Assembly: GCA_014084085.1 (NCBI GenBank) | Contig: NPFB01000005.1 | Coordinates: 248,001 to 312,000 of the forward strand | Length of the DNA: 64,000 nucleotides | Origin: Hondaea fermentalgiana | Taxonomy: Eukaryota > Sar > Bigyra > Thraustochytrida > Thraustochytriidae | Reading direction: 5' to 3' | In this document: piece by piece, positions 1 through 10,235 of the stretch | How positions within the stretch are numbered: the stretch's first letter is position 1 | Layout: each line of letters begins with the position of its first letter | Translations under genes and position numbers: made by a program | The notes under the pieces: model-generated | What the model saw: the letters and a program-made list of their open reading frames with translations, nothing else | Database searches by the model: none | Told to the model about the DNA's origin: nothing

Positions 1-149
1 GGCAATAACGTACAAAGTTCAATCAACGCTTCACATATCTGTAGTAGCAGTATATCGCGTTGTGGCTGACTGTCTGCAGCCGACTGTCTCACTGTCTACA
101 CAGTAATGGTTGCCGGCGAGTCGAGCAGTAGAGCAGCTTTAGGACCGCG

Positions 150-1481
150 ATGGATGAACTTGTACGCGATGAGATTCGTGCGCAGTCTGGGGAAAAGAGC
201 GCACGACGCTCACGCAGGTCTGCTGGCCATCGTCTCGGCGGCAAGGCGAGCAATGGAAAGCTAGCAGCGCTGGCGCGCTCGTCCCAGCGGCTGCTTCAAA
301 GGCGCGGCGTAGATTGGAGAGGTGAACGCAACGCAGCCTCACGAGGTTATCGCTGTGCTACATATGTCGACGATGGAGACATGGAGGAGAAGGACGAGGA
401 AGAAGAAGATGCACAAGAGACCAAGGAGATTGAGGAAAAGCAGAGAGAGATGGAAATGGCCGCAGCGCAGGCTGCTCGAAACTCGCAAGCCTTGGAGGTT
501 GCGATATTGTTTCATCTTTCGAGCCCGTCAAGAGATGTGGTGCCGCGCGTCGACCCTTCGCAAGTATCGCGGGCTCTCGGCGGCGCAGGTCAGCCGGAAT
601 GGTCGGCCCGAACCACAAGCGCTAAGGCGAGACTTGTCTGCATGCGGTATGCTTCCTTTGACGAGGCTGACAGCGCCTGGAAGCACTTTGACACTCGCCA
701 AGCGAGTCGCCGACGTCGAGTCTTTCACTTGGGGCAAGCACTTGAAGTTCGCGCGGTCTCGCGACAAGAGGTGACTGCGCACGAATGCGGCTTCAAGGTC
801 GAAATGGATCGCCATAATGCAGAGGTTTTCAGCTCCCAAGAAGAAAGAGATGACGACAAAGAAGGGAACGGGAATCTGACCACGGGTAAAGGCTGCTCTG
901 ACGCAACCGCGAGCACGCGTGATCTTAAATTGCTGGACTTTCCCGCTCTCCTCGACATCTTGGGTGACCAGATTGTATCTGTGCGAAACGTCTTTGCATT
1001 GTACCAGGACACGGGTACCCTCGCAGGCCGGGAATTGATCGCCTTGGCCTTGCACGAAAGCCTGGACATTCCCATCGAGGAGGTCGACGCCGCGCTCTGT
1101 CCCGGTAAGGTCGACGTAAATGCCTTGGCGACTGCGATGGAGATGGGCGAGCCCTGCTTTGCCTTGGCGCACTTTTGCAGACTCTGCGTCGCGGTGCTGC
1201 AGTACTCTTCTCTGCAGAACCCGACGAATGGCGCAGGTCAACGTTCTCCTGAGCGCCTTCGTTTCAGCGAATCCGAGGCGGAATCAGTTTTTGCAAGTTT
1301 CAAGTTGTTTCCTCGCGACGACTTTATCGAGTCGTACGACGTCGCCCCAGCTCTACGGTCCCTGGGGCTTCCGGCCGACGACGACAAGATAATGCGCGAC
1401 CTCGACGCTCAAAGCATTTCCCGCGTGCGTCTCGCCTTTTTCCTTTCCCTCGCAAACGGCGCGGCGCGCCGTCATCGGTGA
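150..1481 (+). CDS. Hypothetical protein with degenerate calmodulin-like EF-hand fold
   Basis: A 443-residue open frame starting at an ATG. I do not recognise the family. Residues 70-100 are acidic and probably coiled coil. The last ~170 residues alternate hydrophobic and charged helices in the rhythm of EF-hand pairs (about 280-345, then 385-440, the latter with FKLF followed by DVAPALRSLGLP), but no Ca2+-binding loop with the D-x-D-x-S/N pattern is left. If it is EF-hand-derived it is a non-calcium-binding, light-chain-like version. A weaker alpha/beta segment near residues 115-205 could be an RRM-like fold, but I see no RNP motif. There is no signal peptide or membrane segment. Codon use is GC-rich like its neighbours. 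The gene is probably real, the function unknown. Confidence 0.6.
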   Translation: MDELVRDEIRAQSGEKSARRSRRSAGHRLGGKASNGKLAALARSSQRLLQRRGVDWRGERNAASRGYRCATYVDDGDMEEKDEEEEDAQETKEIEEKQREMEMAAAQAARNSQALEVAILFHLSSPSRDVVPRVDPSQVSRALGGAGQPEWSARTTSAKARLVCMRYASFDEADSAWKHFDTRQASRRRRVFHLGQALEVRAVSRQEVTAHECGFKVEMDRHNAEVFSSQEERDDDKEGNGNLTTGKGCSDATASTRDLKLLDFPALLDILGDQIVSVRNVFALYQDTGTLAGRELIALALHESLDIPIEEVDAALCPGKVDVNALATAMEMGEPCFALAHFCRLCVAVLQYSSLQNPTNGAGQRSPERLRFSESEAESVFASFKLFPRDDFIESYDVAPALRSLGLPADDDKIMRDLDAQSISRVRLAFFLSLANGAARRHR

Positions 1482-3423
1482 TCTCGCTGACACTCGCATT
1501 CTCACGGTTGATCGTGCCTTGGCCCCTTTTCCATCTTCTTCCTTTTCGCGATGAAAAGGTTTCGCTGCGATCAAACGTCATGCATGACATCATCAATCGA
1601 AACCTACGCAGGACCCTCCCTCCCTGCTCGCCAAAAAGATTATCGGTCGCCGAGCGACAGCCGCGACCTGTGTAGCTAGCTAGAAAATGCAACCCAATCC
1701 GAGCAAAAAGGATACGTATAACTAACCTCCCGCTCCTTCAAGTTATCGCCGCTTCTTGTCGAGGCTGCAGCTGCTGCAGCTGGTGCGGCTGCGATGCGCG
1801 GCGATGCGATGCGCGGCGATGCGATGCGCAGGCGACGGTTGACTCGTGTCGCTGTCGCAGGTCGACGCTGGCCGCGCATTGCGCAAACATTCGCTGCGGG
1901 AGACCTCTCGGTCGGCACGGCCGAATCTTGCTTGCCTAGCCCGCGCCCCTCTGCGCCAAGCTCCGCCCGCGCCCCCGTACCTCATCCCAGTGAGCGCGCC
2001 TCTGCGAAGGGGCGCGGTCAGCGCTGTGGCCAAGAGGCCCGCGAGGAGAGGTACAGGCAGACGCAACCACTGGGACCCTTCGTGCCACGTTGGAGGGGTG
2101 AGCGGCGGGGTCCTTACTCACAAAGTACACGCAGTGAAGGAGGAGCAGTGGCATGGGAGGGCGGAACGCGCGACGAGTTTCAGGGTGCGCGCGCGGAGCC
2201 ACCCATTTCTTCGATTCAACTGAGTCCCGCAGCTCGACGGGAATCGTGAAAGAAGGAGAAAAGAAAGAAAAGAAAGACGAAGAAAAGAAAGGCAAGAAAG
2301 GAAAGGAAAGGAAAGGAAAGGAAAAGAATGAAGGGGCGATGATGCGACAACGTGGAGGAGACGCGACAAGACGCGGCGCGAGACCGACGCCGCCGGCGCG
2401 GACGACGAGCGTCGCGTCGCGATCGCAGCGTCGGCGAGAAGAAGAACGAGTTTCTAAGCAGTGCGTGCGGCCAGATAATTCTAGCCGAACGAAGGATCGA
2501 AGGAAGGCAGGAAGGATCGCAAGAAGAATCGTCGCATGCATGAGTCAGCCAGAAGGGCGCCCAAGATGCGAGAAAGATACGATCTTGGATTCCTTCCCTC
2601 CCTGCCTCCCTCCCTCCGTGCCGCGCATGCCGCCGCTGCTCATCGCCGCGACGCCAGGCTGGCTGGCTGGCCGGCTGGCCGCGGCGCGCTGCCAGGCTGC
2701 GCGGGGCCTGGCCTGGCCTGGCTGCGGCGCGGCGCCCGGTCAGAGTCAGGAGCGGACGCCGGCGGCTGAGCTGGACTGGCGCTGGGAATCTGAACGAATA
2801 TAGAAGAAAGGAGAGGCCCTTGACCGCGGCGGATGAGTGGAGGCGGAGGAGCAGGAGAGGAAGGAGGCCTCGCCTCGAGAGGCGGCGGCTTGCTAGCTCG
2901 CAAGCAATGCAGGTTTTGTCTCCGTCGCGACCCCTTTCCTTTCTGCGCGGCGGGTGTCCGCGTACATACCGTCCGCGGAGGAGGCAGGCGGGCAGCCAGC
3001 CAGCCAGCCAGGCATGCATTCATGCTGAGAAGGAGGGAAGGAAAGAGGGCGCGCCTTCCCGAGCAGACAGATCGCGCCGGAAGAAAGGTGGGCGCGCAGG
3101 ACCAGTGGAGGCAGGAGGGAAGGAGGGGTCTCGCGCCGCACGGCCGTCCCACCCGAGCCACTACGTCTACGTCACTGCCCTCGTGCCACTGGTGCTGGAG
3201 TGACTGATGTCACTGCGTATACATGCTGCAGTGGAGTTCCCCTGAGCAGGACGCCAGTGGCGCGAGGGGGGCGGGAGAGGGGAAAAGGAGACGCCGGAGG
3301 GGCCGGGGAAGGACTCGGAAGGGGCGGCGAGCGAGGGGCGGCGAAGAGCAGCAGCAGATCGGCAACGCAGGACAAGGGGAGGAGAGCAAGAAGTAGCAGC
3401 AGCAGCAACTCGAAGCAAGCACG
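1482..3423. other. Gene-free low-complexity intergenic region upstream of AHCY
   Basis: About 1.9 kb without a convincing gene. It holds iterated GCGATGCG units near 1790-1830, a polypurine tract (2247-2331), CTGG/GGCT tetranucleotide runs (about 2655-2715) and CAGC runs near 2995-3010. Open frames here sit on both strands, are arginine/proline/serine-rich and look compositional. It presumably carries the 3' end of the upstream gene and the promoter and leader of S-adenosylhomocysteinase. No clear TATA box is seen. Confidence 0.6.
2247..2331. repeat. Polypurine (GAAAG/GGAAA) tract
   Basis: About 85 nt almost entirely of A and G on the plus strand, made of iterated AAAGA and GGAAA units with only a few C interruptions. 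Simple repeat. Confidence 0.8.
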
Positions 3424-4872
3424 ATGGCGGAGTACGCGAAGATGCCGTACAACATTGCGGACGACTCGCTCGCCGACTTTGGCCGCAAGGAGATCAACCT
3501 CGCCGAGGTGGAGATGCCCGGCCTCATGGCGTGCCGCGAGAAGTTCCAGGACAAGCCCCTCAAGGGCGCCCGCATCGCCGGCTCCCTGCACATGACCATC
3601 CAGACCGCCGTCCTCATCGAGACTCTGCACTCGCTCGGCGCCGACGTGCGCTGGTGCTCGTGCAACATCTTCTCGACCCAGGACCAGGCCGCCGCCGCCA
3701 TCGCCGTGGCCGGTACCGCCGCCGTCTACGCCTGGAAGGGCGAGTCCCTCGAGGAGTACTGGGAGTGCTCCCTCGCGGCCCTCACCTGGCCCGAGGATGA
3801 CGGCAAGGGCAACGGCCCCGACGTCATCGTCGACGATGGTGGTGACATCACCCTCCTCATCCACCAGGGTATTGAGGCCGAGAAGAAGTTCGCGGCTGAC
3901 GGCACCCTCCCCGACCCGGAGAGCACCGACAACGCCGAGTTCAAGTGCGTTCTCAACATCCTCAAGCGCGAGCTCGAGCGCGACCCCCGCCGCTGGCACA
4001 AGATCATCGACCGCATCGTCGGTGTCTCCGAGGAGACCACCACCGGTGTCCACCGCCTGTACCAGATGGAGAAGGAGGGCAAGCTCCTCTTCCCCGCTAT
4101 CAACGTCAACGACTCGGTCACCAAGTCCAAGTTCGACAACCTCTACGGCTGCCAGCACTCGCTCCCGGACGGTATCATGCGTGCCACCGATGTCATGCTC
4201 TGCGGCAAGAAGGTCCTCATCTGCGGATACGGAGATGTCGGCAAGGGCTGCGCCAAGGCCATGAAGTCCAACTCCGCCATCGTCTACGTTTCCGAGATCG
4301 ACCCCATCTGCGCCCTTCAGGCCTGCATGGAGGGTCTCCAGGTCGTCGACCCCGCTGACGTCATTGGTGATATTGACATCCTCGTTACCGCCACCGGCAA
4401 CAAGGGCGTCTGCACCTACGAGATGATGTCCAAGATGAAGAACAACGCCATCGTGTGCAACATTGGCCACTTTGATAACGAGATCGAGTACGGCACCCTC
4501 CAGGCCAAGTGCAAGCGCGAGAACATCAAGCCCCAGGTCGACCGCTTCATCTTTGACGACGACCATGCTGTCATCATCCTCGCCGAGGGCCGCCTCGTCA
4601 ACCTTGGCTGCGCCACCGGCCACCCTTCCTTTGTGATGTCTAACTCCTTCTCCAACCAGACCCTCGCCCAGGTCGAGCTCTGGACCGAGCGCAACTCGGG
4701 CAAGTACAAGAAGTCCGTCTACGTGCTTCCCAAGAAGCTCGACGAGGAGGTCGCCCGCCTGCACCTTGCCAAGCTCGGCGCCAAGCTCGTCAAGCTCAGC
4801 CAGGAGCAGAAGGACTACCTCGGCATTGACCCGGACACCATGCCCTGCAAGCCCGAGACCTACCGCTACTAA
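3424..4872 (+). CDS. AHCY: S-adenosylhomocysteine hydrolase (adenosylhomocysteinase)
   Basis: Full-length 482-residue enzyme that reversibly cleaves S-adenosylhomocysteine to adenosine and homocysteine, relieving product inhibition of SAM-dependent methyltransferases; cytosolic NAD-dependent homotetramer. Family motifs are intact: [15 protein letters not shown] near the N terminus, the substrate segment [11 protein letters not shown], the NAD-binding glycine-rich loop GYGDVGKG (residues 268-275), [18 protein letters not shown] and the C-terminal KPETYRY with its conserved Lys and Tyr. It carries the ~40-residue insertion around residues 125-170 ([11 protein letters not shown] and following) typical of plant and many bacterial forms and absent from animal enzymes. 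Single exon, strong codon bias, ATG after a purine-rich leader. A 587-codon open frame on the opposite strand is a codon-bias shadow. TPMT-like methyltransferases lie elsewhere in the window. Confidence 0.98.
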   Translation: MAEYAKMPYNIADDSLADFGRKEINLAEVEMPGLMACREKFQDKPLKGARIAGSLHMTIQTAVLIETLHSLGADVRWCSCNIFSTQDQAAAAIAVAGTAAVYAWKGESLEEYWECSLAALTWPEDDGKGNGPDVIVDDGGDITLLIHQGIEAEKKFAADGTLPDPESTDNAEFKCVLNILKRELERDPRRWHKIIDRIVGVSEETTTGVHRLYQMEKEGKLLFPAINVNDSVTKSKFDNLYGCQHSLPDGIMRATDVMLCGKKVLICGYGDVGKGCAKAMKSNSAIVYVSEIDPICALQACMEGLQVVDPADVIGDIDILVTATGNKGVCTYEMMSKMKNNAIVCNIGHFDNEIEYGTLQAKCKRENIKPQVDRFIFDDDHAVIILAEGRLVNLGCATGHPSFVMSNSFSNQTLAQVELWTERNSGKYKKSVYVLPKKLDEEVARLHLAKLGAKLVKLSQEQKDYLGIDPDTMPCKPETYRY

Positions 4873-5224
4873 GCGGATGCCTGGGTCATCGCTCGCTCTG
4901 TGTCTCTTCATGTCATGCGATTTGTCGCATTGCATGTTGTAGATGATTTCTCTTCATTCAATTTTCCAATTCTATCCTGCTTTTGCTTTCTGTTCGTCTT
5001 CTTGTTTCCCTTCTTGCCAATACATTCACAGCTGTGAGCGCCCAAGACGAGTCTCTCGACACTTTCTTTTTTTTTATAACATAGCAAAAGTATTCACCGA
5101 TCCGGACGAGCCTCTGGCGGCTAGCCTGCAGCCGTGTCATGGTACTACTACTACTACGTGTATGCCGCAAAGCAAAGAACGCAAATGCCCATCTTTTCTT
5201 ATCTTACCATTTCCTTTCATGAGG
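4873..5224. other. Convergent 3' intergenic region
   Basis: 352 nt between two converging genes. It is AT-richer than coding DNA, with a T-run at 5066-5075 and a TACTACTAC run near 5142. No gene is seen; it presumably holds the two 3' UTRs. Confidence 0.6.
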
Positions 5225-6967
5225 CTAGCCTACACGGACAGCGATGCTCGGAGGTCCTGGTTTCGACTTGCCCAAGAGATTGGCAGCCACAATGCGAAAA
5301 ATATACGCGCCTGGTCTCATCTGCTCGATCACCTTGCGAGTCGTCTTGGCAGGAACCACGGCAACCACATCCCACTCAACATTCTCGAGACTCGGCGCCA
5401 TCGTCCCGGACCCGTTCCGCCCCGTTCGTGAGTTGAAAGACGACGAAGAGTCTAGCGACGAGTGCGTTGAAGTCCGGCGCAACGCAGACGTTGGCAAGAC
5501 GGCACCCTCCAGACGGTACGCCGTAATCTTGCAACCATTGGAGGTCGCTTTAGGCCAGGTGACCTGCACAGAACGTTTGCTCAAAGACTGAGCCTCTGGA
5601 GCTTGCGTCACGCTTGGCGCACTCGCGCATAAGACAGGCTCGCTCCAGACGCTAAATGCCGATTGACCGCTTGCATTGCAAGTGGCAACACGCGCCTGGA
5701 GCGCGAAAGGCAAGTCTTGCAAATCTGTAATCAAAAGTCGCCCCGGATTTGATCCTGGCGCTTGAATGCACCTCGAAAAGATTCCTGCATCGTTCGACTT
5801 TGCCTCCGTTGATTCCTTTTCGACCTCTTTCCCCCCGTTTGGGTCGTAGTCTGCCGCCGCCTCATTGCCCTCGCCATCATCATCGTCTGCACGCCGCAAT
5901 TCGATAATGTGTTGCTGAAGCGGCAACGTCTTACCCAAGCTTACTCGCGGCGGCGTCCATGACACCTCAAGGGTTCCAAACTTGCTGCACTGGACTCGAG
6001 GCGGATCGGATACCACGGCTGGCGGCTCCCGTTCGCAGCCTTGTAAGAGAATGTCACGGACCTTGTCCGTCCTCGCGACATCGAGCGCCGAATAACCGTG
6101 GATGGGCTCTGTTTCGTTGACACGCGCGCCTCGCTGCAAGAGGTATTTTACAACGGCGCAATGACCCTGTTGACTTGCCAGAAACAGCGCCGTGCATCCA
6201 GCCTCATTTCTCGTATCAAGCGGAGCGCGATACTCGCTCAGGAGCGCCTCCACGACGGCTAAATGTCCAGCATACGCTGCATAGTGCAGCGCCGTGTACC
6301 CAGCGCCAAATTCGCTCGTGTCAGCGAGCCGAACAACGTCTGGGTCCTCAGCGATGCGTGCTCTAACGAGGTCGAGACGCCCCAACCAGCAGGCTTTGAA
6401 AACGTCGACTTGCAGTGCACGACGACCTGCCGCCGCAATCGAACAGAGCTTGTCGCCAACAAGCTCGTCGATGGAGCCGCTCCACCAATTTATAAACTCG
6501 CCGAGCTCAATGGCTCCGGACGAGTCTCTGTCAAGTCGGCGCATGACAATCTCCAGCTCAACAGGGTCCTGCGGCATGCCCAAGTCATCGCAAAGAGCGC
6601 CAAGCTCCTCGACCGAGATGCTGCCGGACCCGTCCACATCGTAACACCTGAAAGCCTCCGTTGCCGACTGGCGGTCTGTCTCCAGCAGCGTCTTCATCGC
6701 CGGCTCTGTTTCCATGATTCGTGTCAAACAGAAGGTCCGCAAACGTCCTCGGCCCGACTCGGCTCGCAGGGGCGCCTGCGAGCCCTCTTCGCTCCAAGCA
6801 CGCGATACCTGTGGCGTGAGCGCTTGTTTCGACTGTTTGCCCATCCCATCCCGCGATCGCCGTGGTGTATGCCCTTGCTCTGCCTGTCTCCTTGTCTGTC
6901 CCAAATGCAAGTCAAAGCTCGTTCGCCCCAGCTCGTGCACTTTACTCGCACAACAAAGCAACTCCAT
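5225..6967 (-). CDS. EF-hand / ankyrin-repeat / fibronectin type III multidomain protein
   Basis: A 580-residue protein from the ATG at 6967; a second good start is the ATG at 6715 (context AATCATGG), just before the first domain, and the 84 residues between show no domain. In order: two EF-hands with complete loops, DVDGSGSISVEE (from about residue 110) and DRDSSGAIELGE; three to four ankyrin repeats (TALHYAAYAGHLAVVEALL, then TALFLASQQGHCAVVKYLL); then two fibronectin type III-like domains (first near LEVSWTPPRVS, second after VQVTWPKATSNG). Likely a cytoplasmic Ca2+-responsive scaffold, since no signal peptide or membrane span is visible. The combination is unusual and I know no named orthologue. 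Divergent from the acyl-CoA synthetase gene across about 720 nt. Confidence 0.8.
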   Translation of the reverse strand: MELLCCASKVHELGRTSFDLHLGQTRRQAEQGHTPRRSRDGMGKQSKQALTPQVSRAWSEEGSQAPLRAESGRGRLRTFCLTRIMETEPAMKTLLETDRQSATEAFRCYDVDGSGSISVEELGALCDDLGMPQDPVELEIVMRRLDRDSSGAIELGEFINWWSGSIDELVGDKLCSIAAAGRRALQVDVFKACWLGRLDLVRARIAEDPDVVRLADTSEFGAGYTALHYAAYAGHLAVVEALLSEYRAPLDTRNEAGCTALFLASQQGHCAVVKYLLQRGARVNETEPIHGYSALDVARTDKVRDILLQGCEREPPAVVSDPPRVQCSKFGTLEVSWTPPRVSLGKTLPLQQHIIELRRADDDDGEGNEAAADYDPNGGKEVEKESTEAKSNDAGIFSRCIQAPGSNPGRLLITDLQDLPFALQARVATCNASGQSAFSVWSEPVLCASAPSVTQAPEAQSLSKRSVQVTWPKATSNGCKITAYRLEGAVLPTSALRRTSTHSSLDSSSSFNSRTGRNGSGTMAPSLENVEWDVVAVVPAKTTRKVIEQMRPGAYIFRIVAANLLGKSKPGPPSIAVRVG

Positions 6968-7688
6968 GGTCAACGGACAAGTCTCGAGAATTTGGGAATG
7001 TCCTCACGCAGCTTCTCGGCTGTTCTCAGCACACGTTGGCCAAAAGGCCTTTCCCTCTTTTATTCTAGAGAGTCCAACTCTTGCATACGTGTCTCCTACT
7101 ACGTAGTCTGAGCTAGCAGCTACCCCTACCAATAGGTTGGATGTTGAGAATCCATTTTTTTTTTCTTCTTCTTCCTCGTAGCCCCGAAGCGCGTCTTTTC
7201 TGAGGGTGGAAAGCATTGGACTGTGTGACCTTTTCCGTTTCTCTCCGTACGAACTACTGGCCTGAACAGAGAGAGTGTCTCTGCTGGCATGATGCGGATC
7301 CTACTCTGTTTCGCTCCATTGATTTCCCCATCGGTCCATCGACACAAGGCCCTGTTCTCCGCGGCGACGACCCTGCGCATGATTACACCTTGAGATTCCT
7401 CTCTCCTCCCCTTTGCCTCCCTCTGCTCGACCCCGTCGCCACTGGAAACAACAGAAGAAGAAGAAGAAGAAAAAAAAATGGAACGGGATTCTGGGTGCTG
7501 CTGGACAGACTGGACACGGGCGATGGTCAGTCAGCCAGCCTTGCTAGCTTGGCCAGCTTGTTTCAGGTGAGCTAACTCAAAGTGGCAAGTTCGGAACAGC
7601 AGTCACCCAAAGGTCGCCGCGACCTCGCCACCTCTCCGAGCTCGAGACGCCAAGGCGGTCTTGAATTGTTCGTACGCTTGCGACCAAG
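6968..7688. other. Divergent promoter region
   Basis: 721 nt between the EF-hand/ankyrin/FN3 gene (minus) and the acyl-CoA synthetase gene (plus). It contains a T-rich run near 7155-7170, an AGA/A-rich run near 7451-7478 and GCCAGC/TAGC simple motifs at 7540-7565. No gene is supported. It must carry both promoters and 5' leaders. Confidence 0.6.
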
Positions 7689-9956
7689 ATGGGCGCAAGT
7701 GCATCTGTGCCGCAAAAACCACTCGACTTGGGACCCGAGTACCATGTCCCATACAGTAAGGAAAATGCACCTCATTCGGTCACGCTCATTACCGACGAGA
7801 GACCAATTAGGTATGCACGCAAGGGCATCGCCTCCGAGGCTGAAAGTCCTGCTCGAACAGTCATCGAAATTATTCGCAAAGTCGAAAGCATGCAATCCTC
7901 TAGTGCCTCTGCCCTCCGTGTAGAACGGCCCTGTCCTCCTCTGGACCCAGTTACGAAGAAATCTCCGCCACCCATGGACCCAACCAAGCTCACCACCTGG
8001 ACTTACGCCGAATACTTTGCAGAGGCGAGGAGTCTTGCGGCCGCTCTCGTGGGACTCGGTTTCCAGGAGCGCGACACGGTCTGCATCTTCGGATTTAACG
8101 CCCCAGAATGGCACATGTCTGCACTTGCAGCCGTCATGGCTCACGGAAGCTTCTCAGGCATCTACCCTAGCGACACGCCGCAACAGATTCAATGGAAAGC
8201 TTTGTTGACAAATGCCTCGGTGGCCTTTGTGGACTCCAATTCCGGGGCCGATCGCTTCATCAAGATTGTCGATCAACTGCCGTATCTCAAGGCTGTCGTG
8301 CATTGGGGCGACGATTTTGACAAGACCAAGGGCCCCATTTCCCGCGTTGATGGCACGCAGGTTCAATATCTTCATTGGAAAGACGCTCTTGAATGTGGAG
8401 TTGGACACGACGCCGAAGTGGAGTCTCGAATGAATGCTGCCAAGCCGTCCGATTGCTGCAATCTCATCTTCACAAGCGGTACTACTGGCAAACCGAAAGC
8501 TGCCATGCTCAGTCATGACAACATTATCCATTGTTGTCATATTGCCAGCGCATCCATCCGTAAATTCATCAACATTCAGGAGCAGCAGCGCACACTTTCG
8601 TACCTGCCTCTCTCGCACATTGCAGGCACAGTGTTTGACATTTTCCTGCCAATTGTCTCCATGTTTGATTACGGGGCCGTCTCAGAGAAAGGCTGGGAGG
8701 TTACGATGGCACGTCCTTACGACCTCAAGGCCGGCTCGCTCAAGGACCGTCTTGTGTTGACTCGCCCCACCATCTTCCTCGGCGTCCCACGTGTGTGGGA
8801 AAAAATCCATGAGCGCATGCTGATCATTGGTTCAAAGGTCAAGGGCGCGAAACGAAAGATTGCCAACTGGGCCAAGTCGAAATCACTCCGCAACGCTGAA
8901 GACGCACAAGTTGGCAGAAAGGGTACAACGCCATTTGGATATGGGGTTGCGTCTGGGCTCTTGGCCAAAATTAAAAAGGCTCTCGGCCTCGACTGCTGCC
9001 GTTTGGGTTTCTCAGGAGCAGCCCCACTTAAGATGGCCACCCTGCGGTACTTTGCTTCCATCAACATTCAGATTAACGAGCTCTATGGCATGTCTGAGTG
9101 TACAGGCACAACGACCATGAGCACACCGCTCACGCACACTTGGGGAAGCGTGGGCTTTCCTCTGCCCGGCGTAGAAATCAAAATCTTCAAGCCCTCTTCT
9201 GAAGCCGGCTCCACTTCCGACGCTGCAGAGAAGGTCGAGTGTCCACGTGCGCAGGATCTGTTTCGCCCGCAGCCCGCTGAAGAGGGCGAAATTTGCTTTC
9301 GAGGCCGCCACATCATGTTGGGCTATTTGGCTAACCCAAGCCTTGGCGAGGACCACGTGCTCGAAATGCGGCGCAAGAATCGCGAGGCAATTGACAATGA
9401 GGGCTGGCTGCACTCTGGCGACAAAGGATGCATTGATACCTCTGGCATGCTTCGCGTGACCGGCCGCTACAAGGAGCTGATCATTGGAGCCGGCGGCGAG
9501 AACATTGCCCCAGTACCCATCGAAGACGCTATTCTTGAAGCCTGCCCGGCAATTTCCAACGTGATCATGATCGGTGACAAACGCAAATTCAACGTGGCCC
9601 TCGTCACACTGAAATCCGAGGGTGCAACAGGAGAGCTTCCTGGCAGTGACGACCTTGCTGGCCCCGCACTCGATCTTGTTGACGGTATCACAAAGGTCAG
9701 CGAGGCCATTGCGTCCGAGGCATTTGCTGAAAAGGTCACGGATGTTTTGGTGGCAGTCAACAAGAATGGCAAGGTTGTGCCCTCGAACGCGGCCAAAATC
9801 CAAAAATTTATGATCTTGCGTCAGGACTTTTCCATCACCACCGGCGAGCTTACGGCAACGTTGAAGCTTAAACGTAGTGTCGTGGAGGACATGTACAAGG
9901 TCCTCATTGACAGCATGTATGAGTCCGGCGAAACGTACGTGCAATGCCCACCGTAA
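7689..9956 (+). CDS. Long-chain fatty acyl-CoA synthetase, bubblegum (ACSBG) type
   Basis: A 755-residue ATP-dependent acyl-CoA ligase (fatty acid + ATP + CoA to acyl-CoA + AMP + PPi). The adenylate-forming P-loop FTSGTTGKPK lies at residues 261-270, followed by SYLPLSHIAGTVFDIF, ELYGMSECTGT, the adenosine-contact segment NEGWLHSGDKG and the hinge RVTGRYKELIIGAGGENI. These, with the overall length, resemble the ACSBG family more than the ACSL1/FAA group. The start is well placed (CAAGATGG). The N terminus MGASAS has Gly2 and Ser6, matching the N-myristoylation consensus, so it may be lipid-anchored; no transmembrane helix is obvious. The C terminus gives no peroxisomal targeting tripeptide. 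It would feed acyl-CoA to lipid synthesis or oxidation. Confidence 0.93.
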   Translation: MGASASVPQKPLDLGPEYHVPYSKENAPHSVTLITDERPIRYARKGIASEAESPARTVIEIIRKVESMQSSSASALRVERPCPPLDPVTKKSPPPMDPTKLTTWTYAEYFAEARSLAAALVGLGFQERDTVCIFGFNAPEWHMSALAAVMAHGSFSGIYPSDTPQQIQWKALLTNASVAFVDSNSGADRFIKIVDQLPYLKAVVHWGDDFDKTKGPISRVDGTQVQYLHWKDALECGVGHDAEVESRMNAAKPSDCCNLIFTSGTTGKPKAAMLSHDNIIHCCHIASASIRKFINIQEQQRTLSYLPLSHIAGTVFDIFLPIVSMFDYGAVSEKGWEVTMARPYDLKAGSLKDRLVLTRPTIFLGVPRVWEKIHERMLIIGSKVKGAKRKIANWAKSKSLRNAEDAQVGRKGTTPFGYGVASGLLAKIKKALGLDCCRLGFSGAAPLKMATLRYFASINIQINELYGMSECTGTTTMSTPLTHTWGSVGFPLPGVEIKIFKPSSEAGSTSDAAEKVECPRAQDLFRPQPAEEGEICFRGRHIMLGYLANPSLGEDHVLEMRRKNREAIDNEGWLHSGDKGCIDTSGMLRVTGRYKELIIGAGGENIAPVPIEDAILEACPAISNVIMIGDKRKFNVALVTLKSEGATGELPGSDDLAGPALDLVDGITKVSEAIASEAFAEKVTDVLVAVNKNGKVVPSNAAKIQKFMILRQDFSITTGELTATLKLKRSVVEDMYKVLIDSMYESGETYVQCPP

Positions 9957-10235
9957 TAAGAAGCGCTCTCATGTATTTTATACTTTTTATATTTTTTCTC
10001 TAAAAGAAGAATTCACGCCAACCTCGTCCAGCAATACAATGTCGTGTGCAACTTTCTGGGTGCAAGGTAGCGTGCATCTCCGCTTGCTTGCCCTACAGAT
10101 TTGCATCGTCGCGCTCTGCTGCCCGCTGCTCAGCCCGGGAAAACTCGTTTCCTCATAGTCTTCACTACCAATCTCCAGAAACAGAGACGCGGCTCTTGCT
10201 CGAGAGTGACCCAAAGGAGAAAAGGATCTGCCGCG

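Noticed and set aside
2153..3019. Overlapping frames of 200-270 codons on both strands upstream of AHCY
   Set aside because: Arg/Pro/Ser-rich translations of simple repeats and GC-rich DNA, no domains, mutually overlapping.
3172..4935. 587-codon minus-strand frame across AHCY
   Set aside because: Lies wholly opposite a certain gene and is Leu/Val/Gly/Asp-rich as expected from GC-ending codons read antisense; no motifs.
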